Assembly: GCA_024229115.1 (NCBI GenBank)
Contig: JAAEST010000097.1
Coordinates: 1 to 64,000 of the forward strand
DNA from: Oligoflexia bacterium
GTDB lineage: Bacteria; Bdellovibrionota; Bacteriovoracia; Bacteriovoracales; Bacteriovoracaceae
DNA length: 64,000 nucleotides
Direction of reading: 5' to 3'
In this document: in pieces, positions 27,603 to 36,612 of the stretch
How the letters are laid out: every line of letters begins with the position of its first letter
How positions within the stretch are numbered: the stretch's first letter is position 1
Notes under the pieces: generated by a model
Database searches by the model: none
The model's input: only the letters and a program-made list of their open reading frames with translations
What the model was told of the DNA's origin: nothing
Made by a program: the position numbers and the translations under genes

Positions 27603-27626
27603 GGGTGCTTCGAGGATTGAAGACCC
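27603..27626 (+). promoter_or_regulatory. Stem-loop with GGA in the loop upstream of flgJ
   Basis: GGGT-g-CTTC pairs with GAAG-ACCC around the loop GAGGATT; a single G is bulged. A GGA in a hairpin loop is the classical CsrA recognition form, and a second GGA (AGGATGG) lies in the ribosome site 11 nt downstream. csrA and fliW are 4 kb further on. There is no T run, so it is not a terminator. Confidence 0.35.
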
Positions 27627-27647
27627 AAAAAAATCTAGGATGGATAA

Positions 27648-28154
27648 GTGTCAAAAGATATCTCTATTCACAGACCGAACATAGTTAGAACGAATACTAC
27701 TAAGTCGAAGTCTGATGGAAAAGAATTCATCCCAGAAAATTATAAAGAGTTCGCTCAAGGTTTAGAAAAACAACTTGCTAATGTAATGGTTAACGAGATG
27801 ACTAAATCAATTGCAAGAGCAAACGGCGAATCAACGGCCATGAATTATTATAATGGTCTATTAAATGACAAAAGGTCTGATGGTTTAACAACCAATAATG
27901 GCGGGCTTGGATTACAGGATTTAATTTTAGATCAAGTTTATCCAAAGAAGTTTAGAAATAAGCAAGCCTACGAACAACAAATGAAGCATCAGAATCGATT
28001 TGTTAAACAAAAGTATGAGATGGCTGGGCCGCAACAGGCCGGACCTCAACAAGTTGCGGCTAATGGAGAAGCTGTTAAAGAAGAAATTCAAATAGCTAAT
28101 CCAAATAAAAAACCTGCAATCCGTATCTACGGAAAAGGAGATGGGCATGAGTAG
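27648..28154 (+). CDS. flgJ: Rod-binding protein (FlgJ N-terminal domain type)
   Basis: The 168-residue protein carries only the rod-capping domain (KEFAQGLEKQLANVMVNEMT then YYNGLLNDKRSDGLTTN, GGLGLQDLILDQVY) and lacks the C-terminal muramidase of enteric FlgJ, as in many non-enteric flagellates. The C-terminal 60 residues are Gln-rich and low in complexity. The start is GTG with AGGA 7 nt upstream. A 114-nt leader holding a GGA-loop hairpin separates it from flgI. Confidence 0.85.
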   Translation: MSKDISIHRPNIVRTNTTKSKSDGKEFIPENYKEFAQGLEKQLANVMVNEMTKSIARANGESTAMNYYNGLLNDKRSDGLTTNNGGLGLQDLILDQVYPKKFRNKQAYEQQMKHQNRFVKQKYEMAGPQQAGPQQVAANGEAVKEEIQIANPNKKPAIRIYGKGDGHE

Positions 28155-28482
28155 TATTGATGCTCCAAACAACAGAAGTGCTTTCTTTCCAAAAAGTAAG
28201 AATGCTGATCTTCAAAGGTCTAAGGCTTTAGAAAAAAGTCCTTACCTAAAGAGAAATGAAGCTTCAAGAAAGAATGAACTTGATCAATTTGCAAAGCGAG
28301 ATGCCAAGGTTGATATCGGTGATGCGGTAAAAGACTTCGGAAGAATTAAGACTGCTGTTGATAAAGCTCCTGATATTGATAACAGTGATAAGATTGCAAG
28401 ACTAAAGCAACAAATCAATGCTGGAACTTATAAAGTAGATTATGAAGGTTTAGCAGATAAAATTTTAGCATCTGAGTACTAG
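28147..28482 (+). CDS. flgM: Anti-sigma-28 factor FlgM
   Basis: The 111-residue protein ends in the FlgM sigma-binding signature DKIARLKQQINAGTYKVDYE followed by GLADKILASEY. FlgM holds FliA inactive until it is exported through the finished hook. The N-terminal half is basic and disordered. The start at 28147 is preferred because AAGGAG ends 6 nt upstream, whereas the ATG at 28141 touches it. The gene lies between flgJ and flgN. Its presence implies that a FliA-type sigma factor operates in this cell. Confidence 0.85.
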   Translation: MSSIDAPNNRSAFFPKSKNADLQRSKALEKSPYLKRNEASRKNELDQFAKRDAKVDIGDAVKDFGRIKTAVDKAPDIDNSDKIARLKQQINAGTYKVDYEGLADKILASEY

Positions 28483-28490
28483 GAATTAGA

Positions 28491-29006
28491 ATGAGTGAAA
28501 GAAATCAAGAGTTAGAGATTCTATATTTCCAAATCACAGATATTTGGAAAAGACTTTGCGAAGAGCACACTATTCTGCTTGACCTTACGTTTGAAGAATA
28601 CTCTCATCTTCTTTCAAGTGATATCGACTCACTCGAAAAAACTTTAGAAGAAAAAAATATTGTTTCGGAAGGTATTAATCATTTAAATGGTCTTAGAATG
28701 GACCTTATTGAAAAAATTAATACTATTCAAACAAATGAGAAAAAAGAAGAAGTAAAGAATGTCACTGATTTAATTGTTGTCATGACCAAATTTGAAAATG
28801 AAAAAAATCAGAAGCATTTATTCAGGTTCAACCAATTACTTATTGATGTGATTGAAAAAATTCAAGAACAAAATAAGAAGAACCAATTATTTATAAATAA
28901 GGCCATCATGAATCTTCAAGCAATTAGAGAAGATGCTTTAGGTGGACCAAAATATAAAACTTACAATAGTAAGGGCGCTTCCAGAAAAGGAGTTTCTGGA
29001 GCATAA
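28491..29006 (+). CDS. flgN: FlgN-like flagellar export chaperone
   Basis: This 171-residue, highly helical, acidic protein sits where FlgN is found, between flgM and flgK. FlgN escorts the hook-filament junction proteins FlgK and FlgL to the export gate. The sequence is a long coiled coil with little else conserved (EEYSHLLSSDIDSLEKTLEE, QNKKNQLFINKAIMNLQ). The C-terminal tail is basic (YNSKGASRKGVSG). Assignment rests on position and helical pattern. Confidence 0.7.
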   Translation: MSERNQELEILYFQITDIWKRLCEEHTILLDLTFEEYSHLLSSDIDSLEKTLEEKNIVSEGINHLNGLRMDLIEKINTIQTNEKKEEVKNVTDLIVVMTKFENEKNQKHLFRFNQLLIDVIEKIQEQNKKNQLFINKAIMNLQAIREDALGGPKYKTYNSKGASRKGVSGA

Positions 29007-29015
29007 GGAAATTTT

Positions 29016-30479
29016 TTGGCAGATATACTTAGTATAGGACGTACAGGTTTAAGTGCAGCAAAGAAGTCTCTTGAGACTACTGGGCACAATATTGCCAACG
29101 TAAACACTGAAGGTTTCTCTCGCCAAAGAGTTGAACAAACCCACAACACTCCTATTTCTCAATCAGGTTTAATTCAAGGTACAGGTACACGAGTTCGTGC
29201 TATCACGAGAGCTCATGATCCTTACATCGAAAAAAGATTACAAAAAGCTTCAAGTGAGTCTGCTTTTTTCGGAAATCAATTTGAGGAACTCACTCAAATT
29301 GAAAACATCTTTAATGAAATTGATGGTGAAGGTCTTAATCAAGTTCTTAACCGTTTCTATAACTCATTTAGAGAACTCGGTAATCAACCGGAGAATGATA
29401 CTATTCGTTCTGTTGTTAGAGATAATGCTAACCTCGTTGTAAACGACTTTAAAAGAATTAGAGAAACTCTAGATAACCTCGCAAGAAATATTGATCACAA
29501 AGTTGAAGGTGAAGTTGAAGATATTAATACTATCCTCAAAAATGTTACTTCTCTTAATAAAAAAATTGCTCAACTTGAAGCGGCTGGTGACGAAACATCA
29601 GATCTTAGGGATCAAAGAGATTTAGCCGTACGTGAGCTTAGTAAAAGTTTTAAAATCCATACATATTTAGATGAAAAGAATAACTTTAATGTTAGTGCTG
29701 TTGGAGTTGGTACGCTCGTTTCTGGTGGTCAATTTCAAGAATTAGCCGTTGCAGGAACATCGATTAAAGATAGTGCCAATGGTATGGATGGAGCCATGGA
29801 GGTCTACTTCAAAGAAAGACCTAGCCAAAACATGAGTGCTAAGATCAGAGGTGGTAAGCTCGCCTCAATGATTAAATCTAGAAATGAGCATATTAAAAAT
29901 CTCCAAGATAAAGTTGATAATATCGCCTTTGAATTTGCCAATACTGTAAACGCAATTCACAGAAGAGGTTTTGTTGCGAGACCAGTTGAAGAAGGACCAA
30001 ATGGTGAAGTTTCACAATTTGATGCTAAGGGTGCAACGACTGGAATTAACTTCTTTGAAGTTCCAGTTACAAGAAATGGAGCGGCGATGAATCTTTCATT
30101 AAGCCAAGAAGTTTCTTCTGACCTTGGAAATATTATTACCGGTCTTAATCCTAACAGCCCAGGTGATAACCGTGTGGCCATCGCCATTTCAAAACTTCAA
30201 CATGAAAGGTTTATGGATGATGGAACTGCCACACTTGAAGAACATTATTTAAAAGTAATTGGAAATATTGGTTTAGAAACAGGTAAGGCCAAACTAGACC
30301 AAGAACAATCAGAAGGGATCAAGGTACAACTTGAAACATTAAGAGAGAGAACTTCTGGTGTAAATATTGATGAAGAAACAAGTAACCTCGTTCGTTTTCA
30401 GCATGCTTATGAAGCTTCAGCGAAGGTAATGCAAACTGCGAATGAAATGTTCGATACGATTTTAAGTATCAAGCGATAA
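29016..30479 (+). CDS. flgK: Flagellar hook-associated protein FlgK
   Basis: The 487-residue HAP1 joins hook and filament. The N-terminus ADILSIGRTGLSAAKKSLET then TTGHNIANVNTEGFSRQRVE is typical. The coiled D0/D1 regions contain DLRDQRDLAVRELSK and SGVNIDEETSNLVRFQHAYE, followed by ASAKVMQTANEMFDTIL. The start is TTG with AAGGA 6 nt upstream. It follows flgN and precedes flgL, the standard order. Confidence 0.95.
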   Translation: MADILSIGRTGLSAAKKSLETTGHNIANVNTEGFSRQRVEQTHNTPISQSGLIQGTGTRVRAITRAHDPYIEKRLQKASSESAFFGNQFEELTQIENIFNEIDGEGLNQVLNRFYNSFRELGNQPENDTIRSVVRDNANLVVNDFKRIRETLDNLARNIDHKVEGEVEDINTILKNVTSLNKKIAQLEAAGDETSDLRDQRDLAVRELSKSFKIHTYLDEKNNFNVSAVGVGTLVSGGQFQELAVAGTSIKDSANGMDGAMEVYFKERPSQNMSAKIRGGKLASMIKSRNEHIKNLQDKVDNIAFEFANTVNAIHRRGFVARPVEEGPNGEVSQFDAKGATTGINFFEVPVTRNGAAMNLSLSQEVSSDLGNIITGLNPNSPGDNRVAIAISKLQHERFMDDGTATLEEHYLKVIGNIGLETGKAKLDQEQSEGIKVQLETLRERTSGVNIDEETSNLVRFQHAYEASAKVMQTANEMFDTILSIKR

Positions 30480-30488
30480 TAGAAAGTT

Positions 30489-31526
30489 ATGACTAGAGTA
30501 AGTGAGAACAGTTCAACAAATGTAATTCGTCATACGCTTAATAAAAATAAGCAGAAGATGGAAGAATTGCAACTTAAGGGATCGACTTTAAAGTCGATGA
30601 CGCGTCCTAGTGACAATCCTGTAAGTAATGTTGAAGCTCTTTCATTAACTTCTCGAATGAATGATAACAAACAATATCTTCGTAATGCTGACTATGCCCT
30701 ACTCAATCTAACAGAGACAGAGAAGGCAATGGATCAGTTAGTAGAAATTGTTAACAAAGCTAAAGAGCTTGCGATTTCTCAATCAAGTGATTTCTATGAT
30801 GAGAATATTCGTAAGAATATTTCGATGGAAGTTCAACAGCTAAGAAATCAAGCCTTGGCCATTGGTAACAAAAGAGTTGGCCAAAGGTTTATCTTTGGAG
30901 GTTTTAAATCTCTACAAAAGCCTTTTACAAATGAAGGTGTTTATAACGGAGATAAAGGCCAAGTAACTCTAGAAATTTCTAAAGACTTCTTTGTACCTAT
31001 AAATTTAAATGGTGCTGAGATTTTCTATACAACAGCAGAGTCGGGCTCGAAAAACCCTGATCCATTAGAACGATTTCCTGATATGAGAAATAATAATGGT
31101 CAAAAGCCAGAAGAAATTGAATCAGGAAATTCAAGAGATCTTGCATCGGTGAGAGATAGCCAGATTTCTCCTGCTTCTGAGTTCAGGACGAGAGAGAATA
31201 TTTTTGCTCAGCTCGATCAATTTGTTTCAGCTCTTGAAAATAATGACGCCCCACTGATTCGTGACCTCCTTGAGAAATTCGATGCAGGTCTGAACAGGCT
31301 CATTACGATGCAAACTAAAATTGGATCTATTACGAATACTATACAGAAGACGAAAGTTGACCTTGAGTCTAACAATATTGCCAGTGCAGAGAGAAAGAGT
31401 AATCTAACAGATGCAGATGTAACTGAGTTATTCAGCGACATCACGCGTCACCAAAATGTCCTTAAGACAACTTACCAGGCTTCACAAGGTCTCATGAACC
31501 AGACCTTGCTCGATTTCCTAAAATAA
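30489..31526 (+). CDS. flgL: Flagellar hook-associated protein FlgL
   Basis: This 345-residue HAP3 is homologous to flagellin ends. The N-terminus contains MTRPSDNPVSNVEALSLTSR and a helical LTETEKAMDQLVEIVNKAKE block, with VGQRFIFGGFKS in the middle. The C-terminal helix ends in TTYQASQGLMNQTLLDFL. It lies 9 nt after flgK. An intergenic promoter for csrA follows. Confidence 0.93.
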   Translation: MTRVSENSSTNVIRHTLNKNKQKMEELQLKGSTLKSMTRPSDNPVSNVEALSLTSRMNDNKQYLRNADYALLNLTETEKAMDQLVEIVNKAKELAISQSSDFYDENIRKNISMEVQQLRNQALAIGNKRVGQRFIFGGFKSLQKPFTNEGVYNGDKGQVTLEISKDFFVPINLNGAEIFYTTAESGSKNPDPLERFPDMRNNNGQKPEEIESGNSRDLASVRDSQISPASEFRTRENIFAQLDQFVSALENNDAPLIRDLLEKFDAGLNRLITMQTKIGSITNTIQKTKVDLESNNIASAERKSNLTDADVTELFSDITRHQNVLKTTYQASQGLMNQTLLDFLK

Positions 31527-31566
31527 GTATCTTATCGCTTTTTTCTAGATTAATTTTGTTTTTTAC

Positions 31567-31634
31567 TTGCTATTGTTTGTCAGCAATAATATAGAAAGTC
31601 TTCGCGGACCGAAACAGGAAGGTTCAGGTACCTT
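31567..31634 (+). promoter_or_regulatory. csrA promoter and leader with candidate CsrA autoregulatory sites
   Basis: TTGCTA (31567-31572) and TATAGA (31590-31595) are spaced by 17 nt, a good sigma-70 promoter. The leader then contains ACAGGA (31614-31619), close to the CsrA core, and a small hairpin AAGGT-TCAGGT-ACCTT (31619-31634) just before the GAGG ribosome site. This would suit CsrA repression of its own translation. The promoter is read from sequence; the regulation is inference. Confidence 0.5.
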
Positions 31635-31646
31635 AGAGGTTAAATT

Positions 31647-31877
31647 ATGCTGGTTTTGACACGGAAGCTTGGAGAAAGCATTGCGATTGACGATCACATC
31701 AAAATTGTCGTGGTGCAGATAAAAGGCAAGCAAGTACGCCTTGGGATTAAAGCGCCCAAAGAGACAAAAATACACAGAGAAGAGGTCTATCAGGCCATTC
31801 AAGATCAAAACACTGAAGCTGCACAGTCAGAACTCAGTGCGTTATCTGATTTATCGGAAGAGCTCCGCAAGAAGTAA
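31647..31877 (+). CDS. csrA: Carbon storage / translational regulator CsrA
   Basis: The 76-residue protein starts MLVLTRKLGESIAIDDHIKI and contains VRLGIKAPKETKIHREEVY, the canonical CsrA dimer strands with the RNA-binding Arg. CsrA binds GGA motifs in mRNA leaders and typically represses flagellin and related messages. A longer acidic tail (TEAAQSELSALSDLSEEL) follows the core. fliW lies directly downstream, giving the antagonist pair. Confidence 0.96.
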   Translation: MLVLTRKLGESIAIDDHIKIVVVQIKGKQVRLGIKAPKETKIHREEVYQAIQDQNTEAAQSELSALSDLSEELRKK

Positions 31878-31958
31878 TTTCCTGCTTGCTCTTTTGCCCC
31901 TACGACTGCTAGAATCTTTATGCGTAGCCATTTAGGCTAAACCCATTGGGAGGCAGGC

Positions 31959-32525
31959 GTGAAAATAAACACAACAAGATTTGGTGAACTAGAAGTTGAT
32001 AAGAAAGACATTATTACCTTTACTGAAGGTCTTCTAGGATTTGAAAGTTTAAAAAAATTCTTTATTGTTGATCCAGGTGATCAGACATTAATTCTTTGGT
32101 TTCAAAGTATTGATGATCCAGCGACAGCATTTCCAATTATTGAACCTAAGATTTTTAAGCCAGATTATATTGTTAAGTTATTACCTGCCGAACTTGCAAG
32201 TTTAGATCTTGAATCTGTTAATGAAGCAAGTATCTATACAATCTTAACTATTCCAAAAGTTGTTACAGAAATGAGTGCAAACCTTAAAGCACCAATCGTA
32301 ATTAACAACCAAAATAAAAAAGCAAGACAGATTGTTCTTCAAGACAGCAAACTAGAAGTTAAGTGTCAGATGTACAAAGAACTTAAGAAGTATATTGTAG
32401 CTTATAGTTCAGACGACAGTACTAGAACTACTACAGAAGCTCCAAGAGTTGTTACAGACGAACTTGCTGTTGCAACAGCTACTGATGCTGCTGCAACAAA
32501 CAACGAAACTAGAAAAGAAATCTAA
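31959..32525 (+). CDS. fliW: Flagellar assembly factor FliW (CsrA antagonist)
   Basis: The 188-residue protein has the FliW core: TRFGELEVDKKDIITFTEGL then LLGFESLKKFFIVDP, FQSIDDPATAFPII and TILTIPKVVTEMSANLKAPI. FliW binds CsrA and flagellin alternately and so couples flagellin synthesis to filament assembly. It starts at GTG with GGGAGG upstream. The last 35 residues (Thr/Ala-rich) extend past the usual end. A strong terminator follows. Confidence 0.95.
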   Translation: MKINTTRFGELEVDKKDIITFTEGLLGFESLKKFFIVDPGDQTLILWFQSIDDPATAFPIIEPKIFKPDYIVKLLPAELASLDLESVNEASIYTILTIPKVVTEMSANLKAPIVINNQNKKARQIVLQDSKLEVKCQMYKELKKYIVAYSSDDSTRTTTEAPRVVTDELAVATATDAAATNNETRKEI

Positions 32526-32558
32526 ATCCAAATTTTGAACACGCCTCTTATGAGGAAT

Positions 32559-32589
32559 AAAAAAAGGCCTTTTAATAAGGCCTTTTTTT
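32559..32589 (+). terminator. Strong (bidirectional) terminator after fliW
   Basis: AAAAAAGGCCTT and AAGGCCTTTTTTT form a long stem around loop TTAAT, with an A run before and a T run after. It can stop the flagellar/csrA-fliW transcript on the plus strand and the TPR gene transcript on the minus strand, whose stop lies 24 nt away. Confidence 0.92.
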
Positions 32590-32612
32590 ATGTGTAAATT
32601 TTAAACTAATTC

Positions 32613-33356
32613 TTAAAGTGTAGTTTCTGTCGCAGTCTTTGATAAATTTAAATACATACCTGCTTCTTGATTATGAGGTTCTTTTGCTAAAACTCTTTCC
32701 CACTCTGATTGTGCTTCTAAAATTTTTCCATTTCCATAATAAAGAATTCCAAGAGCAACTCTTGCTGGAAGATAATTTGGATTCTCATTCTTTAATTGCA
32801 TAAGTTCATCCATCGCCTTATTTACAAAGTTTTTCTTAGCATAAATTTTTGCAATCTTAATTCGAATCTCTAAGTTTTCTGGAGCAAGTGAAGAAGCTTT
32901 ATTATATTCAAACAAGGCCTCGTCATAGCGATTATAAGTGGCATACATTTCTGCAATTTCATAATGCTTATCACTGAACTTCTTATTAATATGCTTATCT
33001 TCTAATTGATTCTCACCAATAGGCTGTGCCTTCACTCTCTCATTAGCTTGATTAAATACTTTCTTTGCTGACTCATAGTGACCAATATCATTGTAAAGAA
33101 CCGAAAGACTTATCGATGCATCCGTATGAGAAGGATCACACTCTAATACTTTATTAAAGGCCTTGATCGCTTTACCAATCTCACCTTTAATATGAAAAAT
33201 ATTTCCCATGTAATAGTAAACCTGAGCTAGGATATCTTTATCTGAAGGGCCCATATCCAAGATATCTTCAAGATAAATCATTGCTTTCTTATACTCAGTT
33301 TTTCCATAATTCTCTTTGGCCAACTGAAGTAGTTCAGACATTCTCATACTCTTCAT
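32613..33356 (-). CDS. Tetratricopeptide repeat protein
   Basis: The 247-residue soluble protein consists of about six TPR units, for example GNIFHIKGEIGKAIKAFNKV, LYNDIGHYESAKKVFNQA, YATYNRYDEALFEYNKASSL and LYYGNGKILEAQSEWERVL. TPRs act as protein-protein scaffolds. No signal peptide is visible. It starts 1 nt after the bamD stop, so the two are one transcription unit. Its partner is unknown. Confidence 0.8.
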   Translation of the reverse strand: MKSMRMSELLQLAKENYGKTEYKKAMIYLEDILDMGPSDKDILAQVYYYMGNIFHIKGEIGKAIKAFNKVLECDPSHTDASISLSVLYNDIGHYESAKKVFNQANERVKAQPIGENQLEDKHINKKFSDKHYEIAEMYATYNRYDEALFEYNKASSLAPENLEIRIKIAKIYAKKNFVNKAMDELMQLKNENPNYLPARVALGILYYGNGKILEAQSEWERVLAKEPHNQEAGMYLNLSKTATETTL

Positions 33357-34145
33357 TTATCCCTCACTCTCTTCTTTTTTCTTCTTATCATTTATTGCTT
33401 GATACTCTTTACATGTTTCTAATGATGAATTCATTTCTTCTCTAACATCTTCATTAGCTTCTTTTTGATACTTGCTATAATAGTAACGACAATCCTTCAT
33501 ATCTCCCAATTGAGCAGCAGACTTCAAAAGTCTATCAATTGAATGTTGTCTTAAGTCCGCATCAGAGAAGCTATCTAAAATTAGCTTATATCTAAACTTG
33601 GCAGCATCAAATACATCGGTCTTAAAATAGAAGTCCGCAATATATTGTTCTTTTTGCTTAATTAAATCTTCACAGATCTTAATTTTTTCACGAGCATCTT
33701 TGGCATAATCAGACTTTCCATAGATTCTCAAAAGCTCACGATAATAATTAATCGCCTCATAACCTGGTGTTAAGTCTCTATCAAATGTATCTGGAAGTTG
33801 ATTATAAAAAGACTCTGCAACCCTGTAGAGAACATAGCTTCTTTGCTTATGCTTTGGATGAAAATCCTTAAAGACAATATAAGCAGCCGCAGCCTCCGCA
33901 TAGTTCTCTTGCTCAAATAGAATATCAGCATTCAAAAGCTCAGCATGAGTTGAATAATAACTATAAGGGTATTTAGATCTAATAGTGTTTAAGCGTTCAA
34001 TGGCCAATAAGTAACGTCCCTTAGACTTAAGTCTTTGAGCTTCCTTGAAAAGAACTTCTGCTTCTGTTGTTCCTTCAGGTCTTGGTGTTGAACATGAATT
34101 TAAGAAAAATAGCGATAGAAATATAATAGTCGTAATACGTAACAT
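33357..34145 (-). CDS. bamD: Outer-membrane assembly lipoprotein BamD
   Basis: The 262-residue protein has lipobox FFLNSC (Cys18). TPR-like helices follow: EVLFKEAQRLKSKGRYLLAI, SKYPYSYYSTHAELLNADIL and AYIVFKDFHPKHKQRSYVLY, with AESFYNQLPDTFDRDLTP typical of BamD. It is an essential part of the BAM complex that inserts beta-barrel proteins into the outer membrane. It is followed directly by the TPR gene. Confidence 0.9.
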   Translation of the reverse strand: MLRITTIIFLSLFFLNSCSTPRPEGTTEAEVLFKEAQRLKSKGRYLLAIERLNTIRSKYPYSYYSTHAELLNADILFEQENYAEAAAAYIVFKDFHPKHKQRSYVLYRVAESFYNQLPDTFDRDLTPGYEAINYYRELLRIYGKSDYAKDAREKIKICEDLIKQKEQYIADFYFKTDVFDAAKFRYKLILDSFSDADLRQHSIDRLLKSAAQLGDMKDCRYYYSKYQKEANEDVREEMNSSLETCKEYQAINDKKKKEESEG

Positions 34146-34228
34146 GAGATTCCACTAATAAAGTTTAACTCATATTATCATTGCGAAATTAAAACCGTCA
34201 AAGCCCGATTGCTAATGACTTCAGATAC

Positions 34229-35263
34229 TTATCGATTTTGATAGACTTCGTTATAAATTTCTATGAAGACTAATTTTAACGCGGCTGCCAATGGGATTGA
34301 AATAACCATCCCTACAACGCCCAAATATTGAGATCCAAGGATTACCGAGATCACAACCATCACTGGATGTAGATTAACAATCTTTGAAACAAGAATAGGA
34401 AAAACAATTCCAATATCGATAGCGTTAGCAATTAGGTAGAGCAAGAAAATGGCACCAAATGTTGTTCCTGCACCATACTCAGCCAAGGCAAAAACAATAG
34501 CAGGCACTGCACCTAATATTGGTCCAACATAAGGAATAATATTCGTCACCCCCGCAATAAGGCCCAGTAATAAAGAAAAGCGAACGTCTATAATTAGTAA
34601 ACCTGAGGTAATTATAATTCCGACAATACTGGCTTCAACAAATTTAGCAAAAATATAGTCACCGAGTTGTTTATTAAATTGATGGCCCAAATAATAAGTT
34701 CTCTCAAAAATATTATTCGGTGTGATTTTCAAAATCATTCTCTTTAAATGTTCTCCATCTCTTAAAAGAAAAAATATCACCAGAGGTACTAAGAAAATCC
34801 ATTCCACTATTGATGCGACTATCTTTGGTAAAGTTAAGAGGATATTAGTTGTTCCAGTTTTTGCAACCTCAAGACCATCGAAAACAATGTCATCTTTTAA
34901 TTCATACCCAAACTTATCTCTTATTGTCGTTTTTAATTCGTAGTATTGTTTCTTTAAATAGGTATCAACTTTAGGGATGTAGTATTGAAAGTTTTCTACT
35001 TCGTTAGTTATTGTTGGAAAGATTTTAACAATCGGGTAAGTGGAAAAGAAAATCAAGCTGCAAAAAACTAACAAAACTGCGTAAGATCTTTTTATTCCAA
35101 GTTTTACGAATGCAGGCACGGCGGGGTTTACGATTAAATAAAGAACATATCCAACACCAATAGGAATTGATAATCTCGGCATTCCGATGAGTGTTATACA
35201 GAAAAGTAAAATAATACTTAGAAAGAAAACTGTAGGAATATTATTTCTAAATGTTTTCCCCAT
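34229..35263 (-). CDS. AI-2E family transporter (PerM/YdiK-type permease)
   Basis: The 344-residue polytopic membrane protein has about seven hydrophobic segments. The family hallmarks are the central soluble helix pair (about 75-150), the LVPLVIFFLLRDGEHLKRMI block, and LLGLIAGVTNIIPYVGPILG near 230-250. Members export small molecules or act as Na+/H+ antiporters; the true substrate is unknown. The gene lies 3 nt upstream of the permease-unrelated cNMP-binding gene's stop, suggesting one operon. Confidence 0.88.
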   Translation of the reverse strand: MGKTFRNNIPTVFFLSIILLFCITLIGMPRLSIPIGVGYVLYLIVNPAVPAFVKLGIKRSYAVLLVFCSLIFFSTYPIVKIFPTITNEVENFQYYIPKVDTYLKKQYYELKTTIRDKFGYELKDDIVFDGLEVAKTGTTNILLTLPKIVASIVEWIFLVPLVIFFLLRDGEHLKRMILKITPNNIFERTYYLGHQFNKQLGDYIFAKFVEASIVGIIITSGLLIIDVRFSLLLGLIAGVTNIIPYVGPILGAVPAIVFALAEYGAGTTFGAIFLLYLIANAIDIGIVFPILVSKIVNLHPVMVVISVILGSQYLGVVGMVISIPLAAALKLVFIEIYNEVYQNR

Positions 35264-35266
35264 ATA

Positions 35267-35875
35267 TTAGTTCTTATTTCCTTCGAGTGTGGATAACTTA
35301 TAATTCAACTCTTTTAACTCTTTAGTTACTGAAAATAATCTATTTGAAATAATCAGACTTACAGATTGAAGAAGCTTTGCTGCAACGACAGGAGCTTCAT
35401 TAATAAGGCTATCAATATCAGGCTTGAAAATACCTAAAAGTTCACACCCATCCCTACTAACAGCACTTGCATTCCTGAAAGATTTTTCTTGTAACAAGGC
35501 CAGCTCACCAAAGTAATCAAATCTTTCAAGTGTAATAAGGCTTCCCTCAACTTCTTGGTGATTGTCATCACTTAAACAAATATCTACATAACCTGAATAT
35601 ATAAAATAAAACCCAACACCAACTTCATTTTGCTTGAAGATAATTTCCTTTGGCTTGAATGTTCTTAAGTGAAGATACTTTGAAAGAACTCGTAATTCAT
35701 TATCTGAAAAGTTTTTTAATACCCCTATCTTTCTTAAGAATTTAGGAATTGTAGTTATTTTCTTGCCTGTTAAAGGATTACTTTGCCAAAAATATTTAAG
35801 GATTGAGATATTTAGCTTCTCAGGTAAGTCTTCAGAGTTTTCAATTCTCTTATACATTTCTGATTCATAACTCAT
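35267..35875 (-). CDS. Cyclic-nucleotide-binding domain protein
   Basis: The 202-residue protein holds a single CNB (Crp-like) beta-roll at about residues 55-170: FKPKEIIFKQNEVGVGFYFI, then YFGELALLQEKSFRNASAVS with the phosphate-binding-cassette FGELAL. The canonical PBC Arg is present in RNASAV. It has no DNA-binding HTH after the domain, so it is not a Crp/Fnr regulator. It may sense cAMP/cGMP or serve as a structural module. It is in a run with the permease and the TPR/SH3 membrane protein. Confidence 0.8.
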   Translation of the reverse strand: MSYESEMYKRIENSEDLPEKLNISILKYFWQSNPLTGKKITTIPKFLRKIGVLKNFSDNELRVLSKYLHLRTFKPKEIIFKQNEVGVGFYFIYSGYVDICLSDDNHQEVEGSLITLERFDYFGELALLQEKSFRNASAVSRDGCELLGIFKPDIDSLINEAPVVAAKLLQSVSLIISNRLFSVTKELKELNYKLSTLEGNKN

Positions 35876-35882
35876 AATAAGC

Positions 35883-36548
35883 TCACTCTAAGAAACCAAG
35901 TTTCTTTGCATTAACCCATCCGCTTAAAGATTCTGGATATCGTATAAAAAACCAATCATCACTTTTTTTACCAATGATAATTTTACTACCTGCTTGAATA
36001 TCAAAGCCACTTTCAAATGCTCTTGATGGACCTTCATAAAGTTGTGAATTTTCTAAGACAACGGCAGTTTTATAAGAAGTACTATATAAATACTTTGTTC
36101 CCACTGGAACAAGAGCCAGAACGATCAATGGAATTAGAACTTTAGTATTTATAATTTTTTTTAATCTTATAAAAAGACTAACTAAAAGTATTACTAAACT
36201 TACAAATATAAAAATATCCATTGATATGTAATCAATCTTATTAAGAGTTTTTTCTTTCATAAGTTTTGAATTAGAAATATCTTTTATCGATTGTACCTTC
36301 AAAATAGAGTTAATATTTTTAATTACTGGCTCTTGCCAATAACCACTCTGCAGGGCCAACTCAAGATGATATCGACCAGCACCATATTCTCCTTTCTTGG
36401 CAAAGGCAGATCCCAGATTGTAATGAAATAAGTCTTTCGGAATTTTACCTTTTATTGATAGAAAACCATCAATAACTTCATCATAATTACCTGATGTATA
36501 TTGCTCCGATAATGACTTTAAATATTTGTTTATGTTAATATCTGTCAT
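35883..36548 (-). CDS. BatE-like TPR / membrane / SH3 protein
   Basis: The 221-residue protein starts with a TPR pair (residues about 10-75, LFHYNLGSAFAKKGEYGAGRY). Two membrane helices follow (about 112-130 and 138-155). A bacterial SH3 domain closes it (about 160-221, VVLENSQLYEGPSRAF, then GWVNAKK). This layout is that of BatE proteins, which accompany vWA/MoxR complexes; no batA-D or moxR gene is near. Function is unproven. It is the first gene of the minus-strand run. Confidence 0.65.
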   Translation of the reverse strand: MTDININKYLKSLSEQYTSGNYDEVIDGFLSIKGKIPKDLFHYNLGSAFAKKGEYGAGRYHLELALQSGYWQEPVIKNINSILKVQSIKDISNSKLMKEKTLNKIDYISMDIFIFVSLVILLVSLFIRLKKIINTKVLIPLIVLALVPVGTKYLYSTSYKTAVVLENSQLYEGPSRAFESGFDIQAGSKIIIGKKSDDWFFIRYPESLSGWVNAKKLGFLE

Positions 36549-36612
36549 AAGTTAATTATGATTGTGCCTATGAAATTACGCAAGGTTGCATAATTTTACC
36601 CTTGTAGAAAAG

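Noticed and set aside
34722-34943. 73-residue frame opposite the AI-2E permease
   Set aside because: It is a shadow of the permease gene with no ribosome site or conserved pattern.
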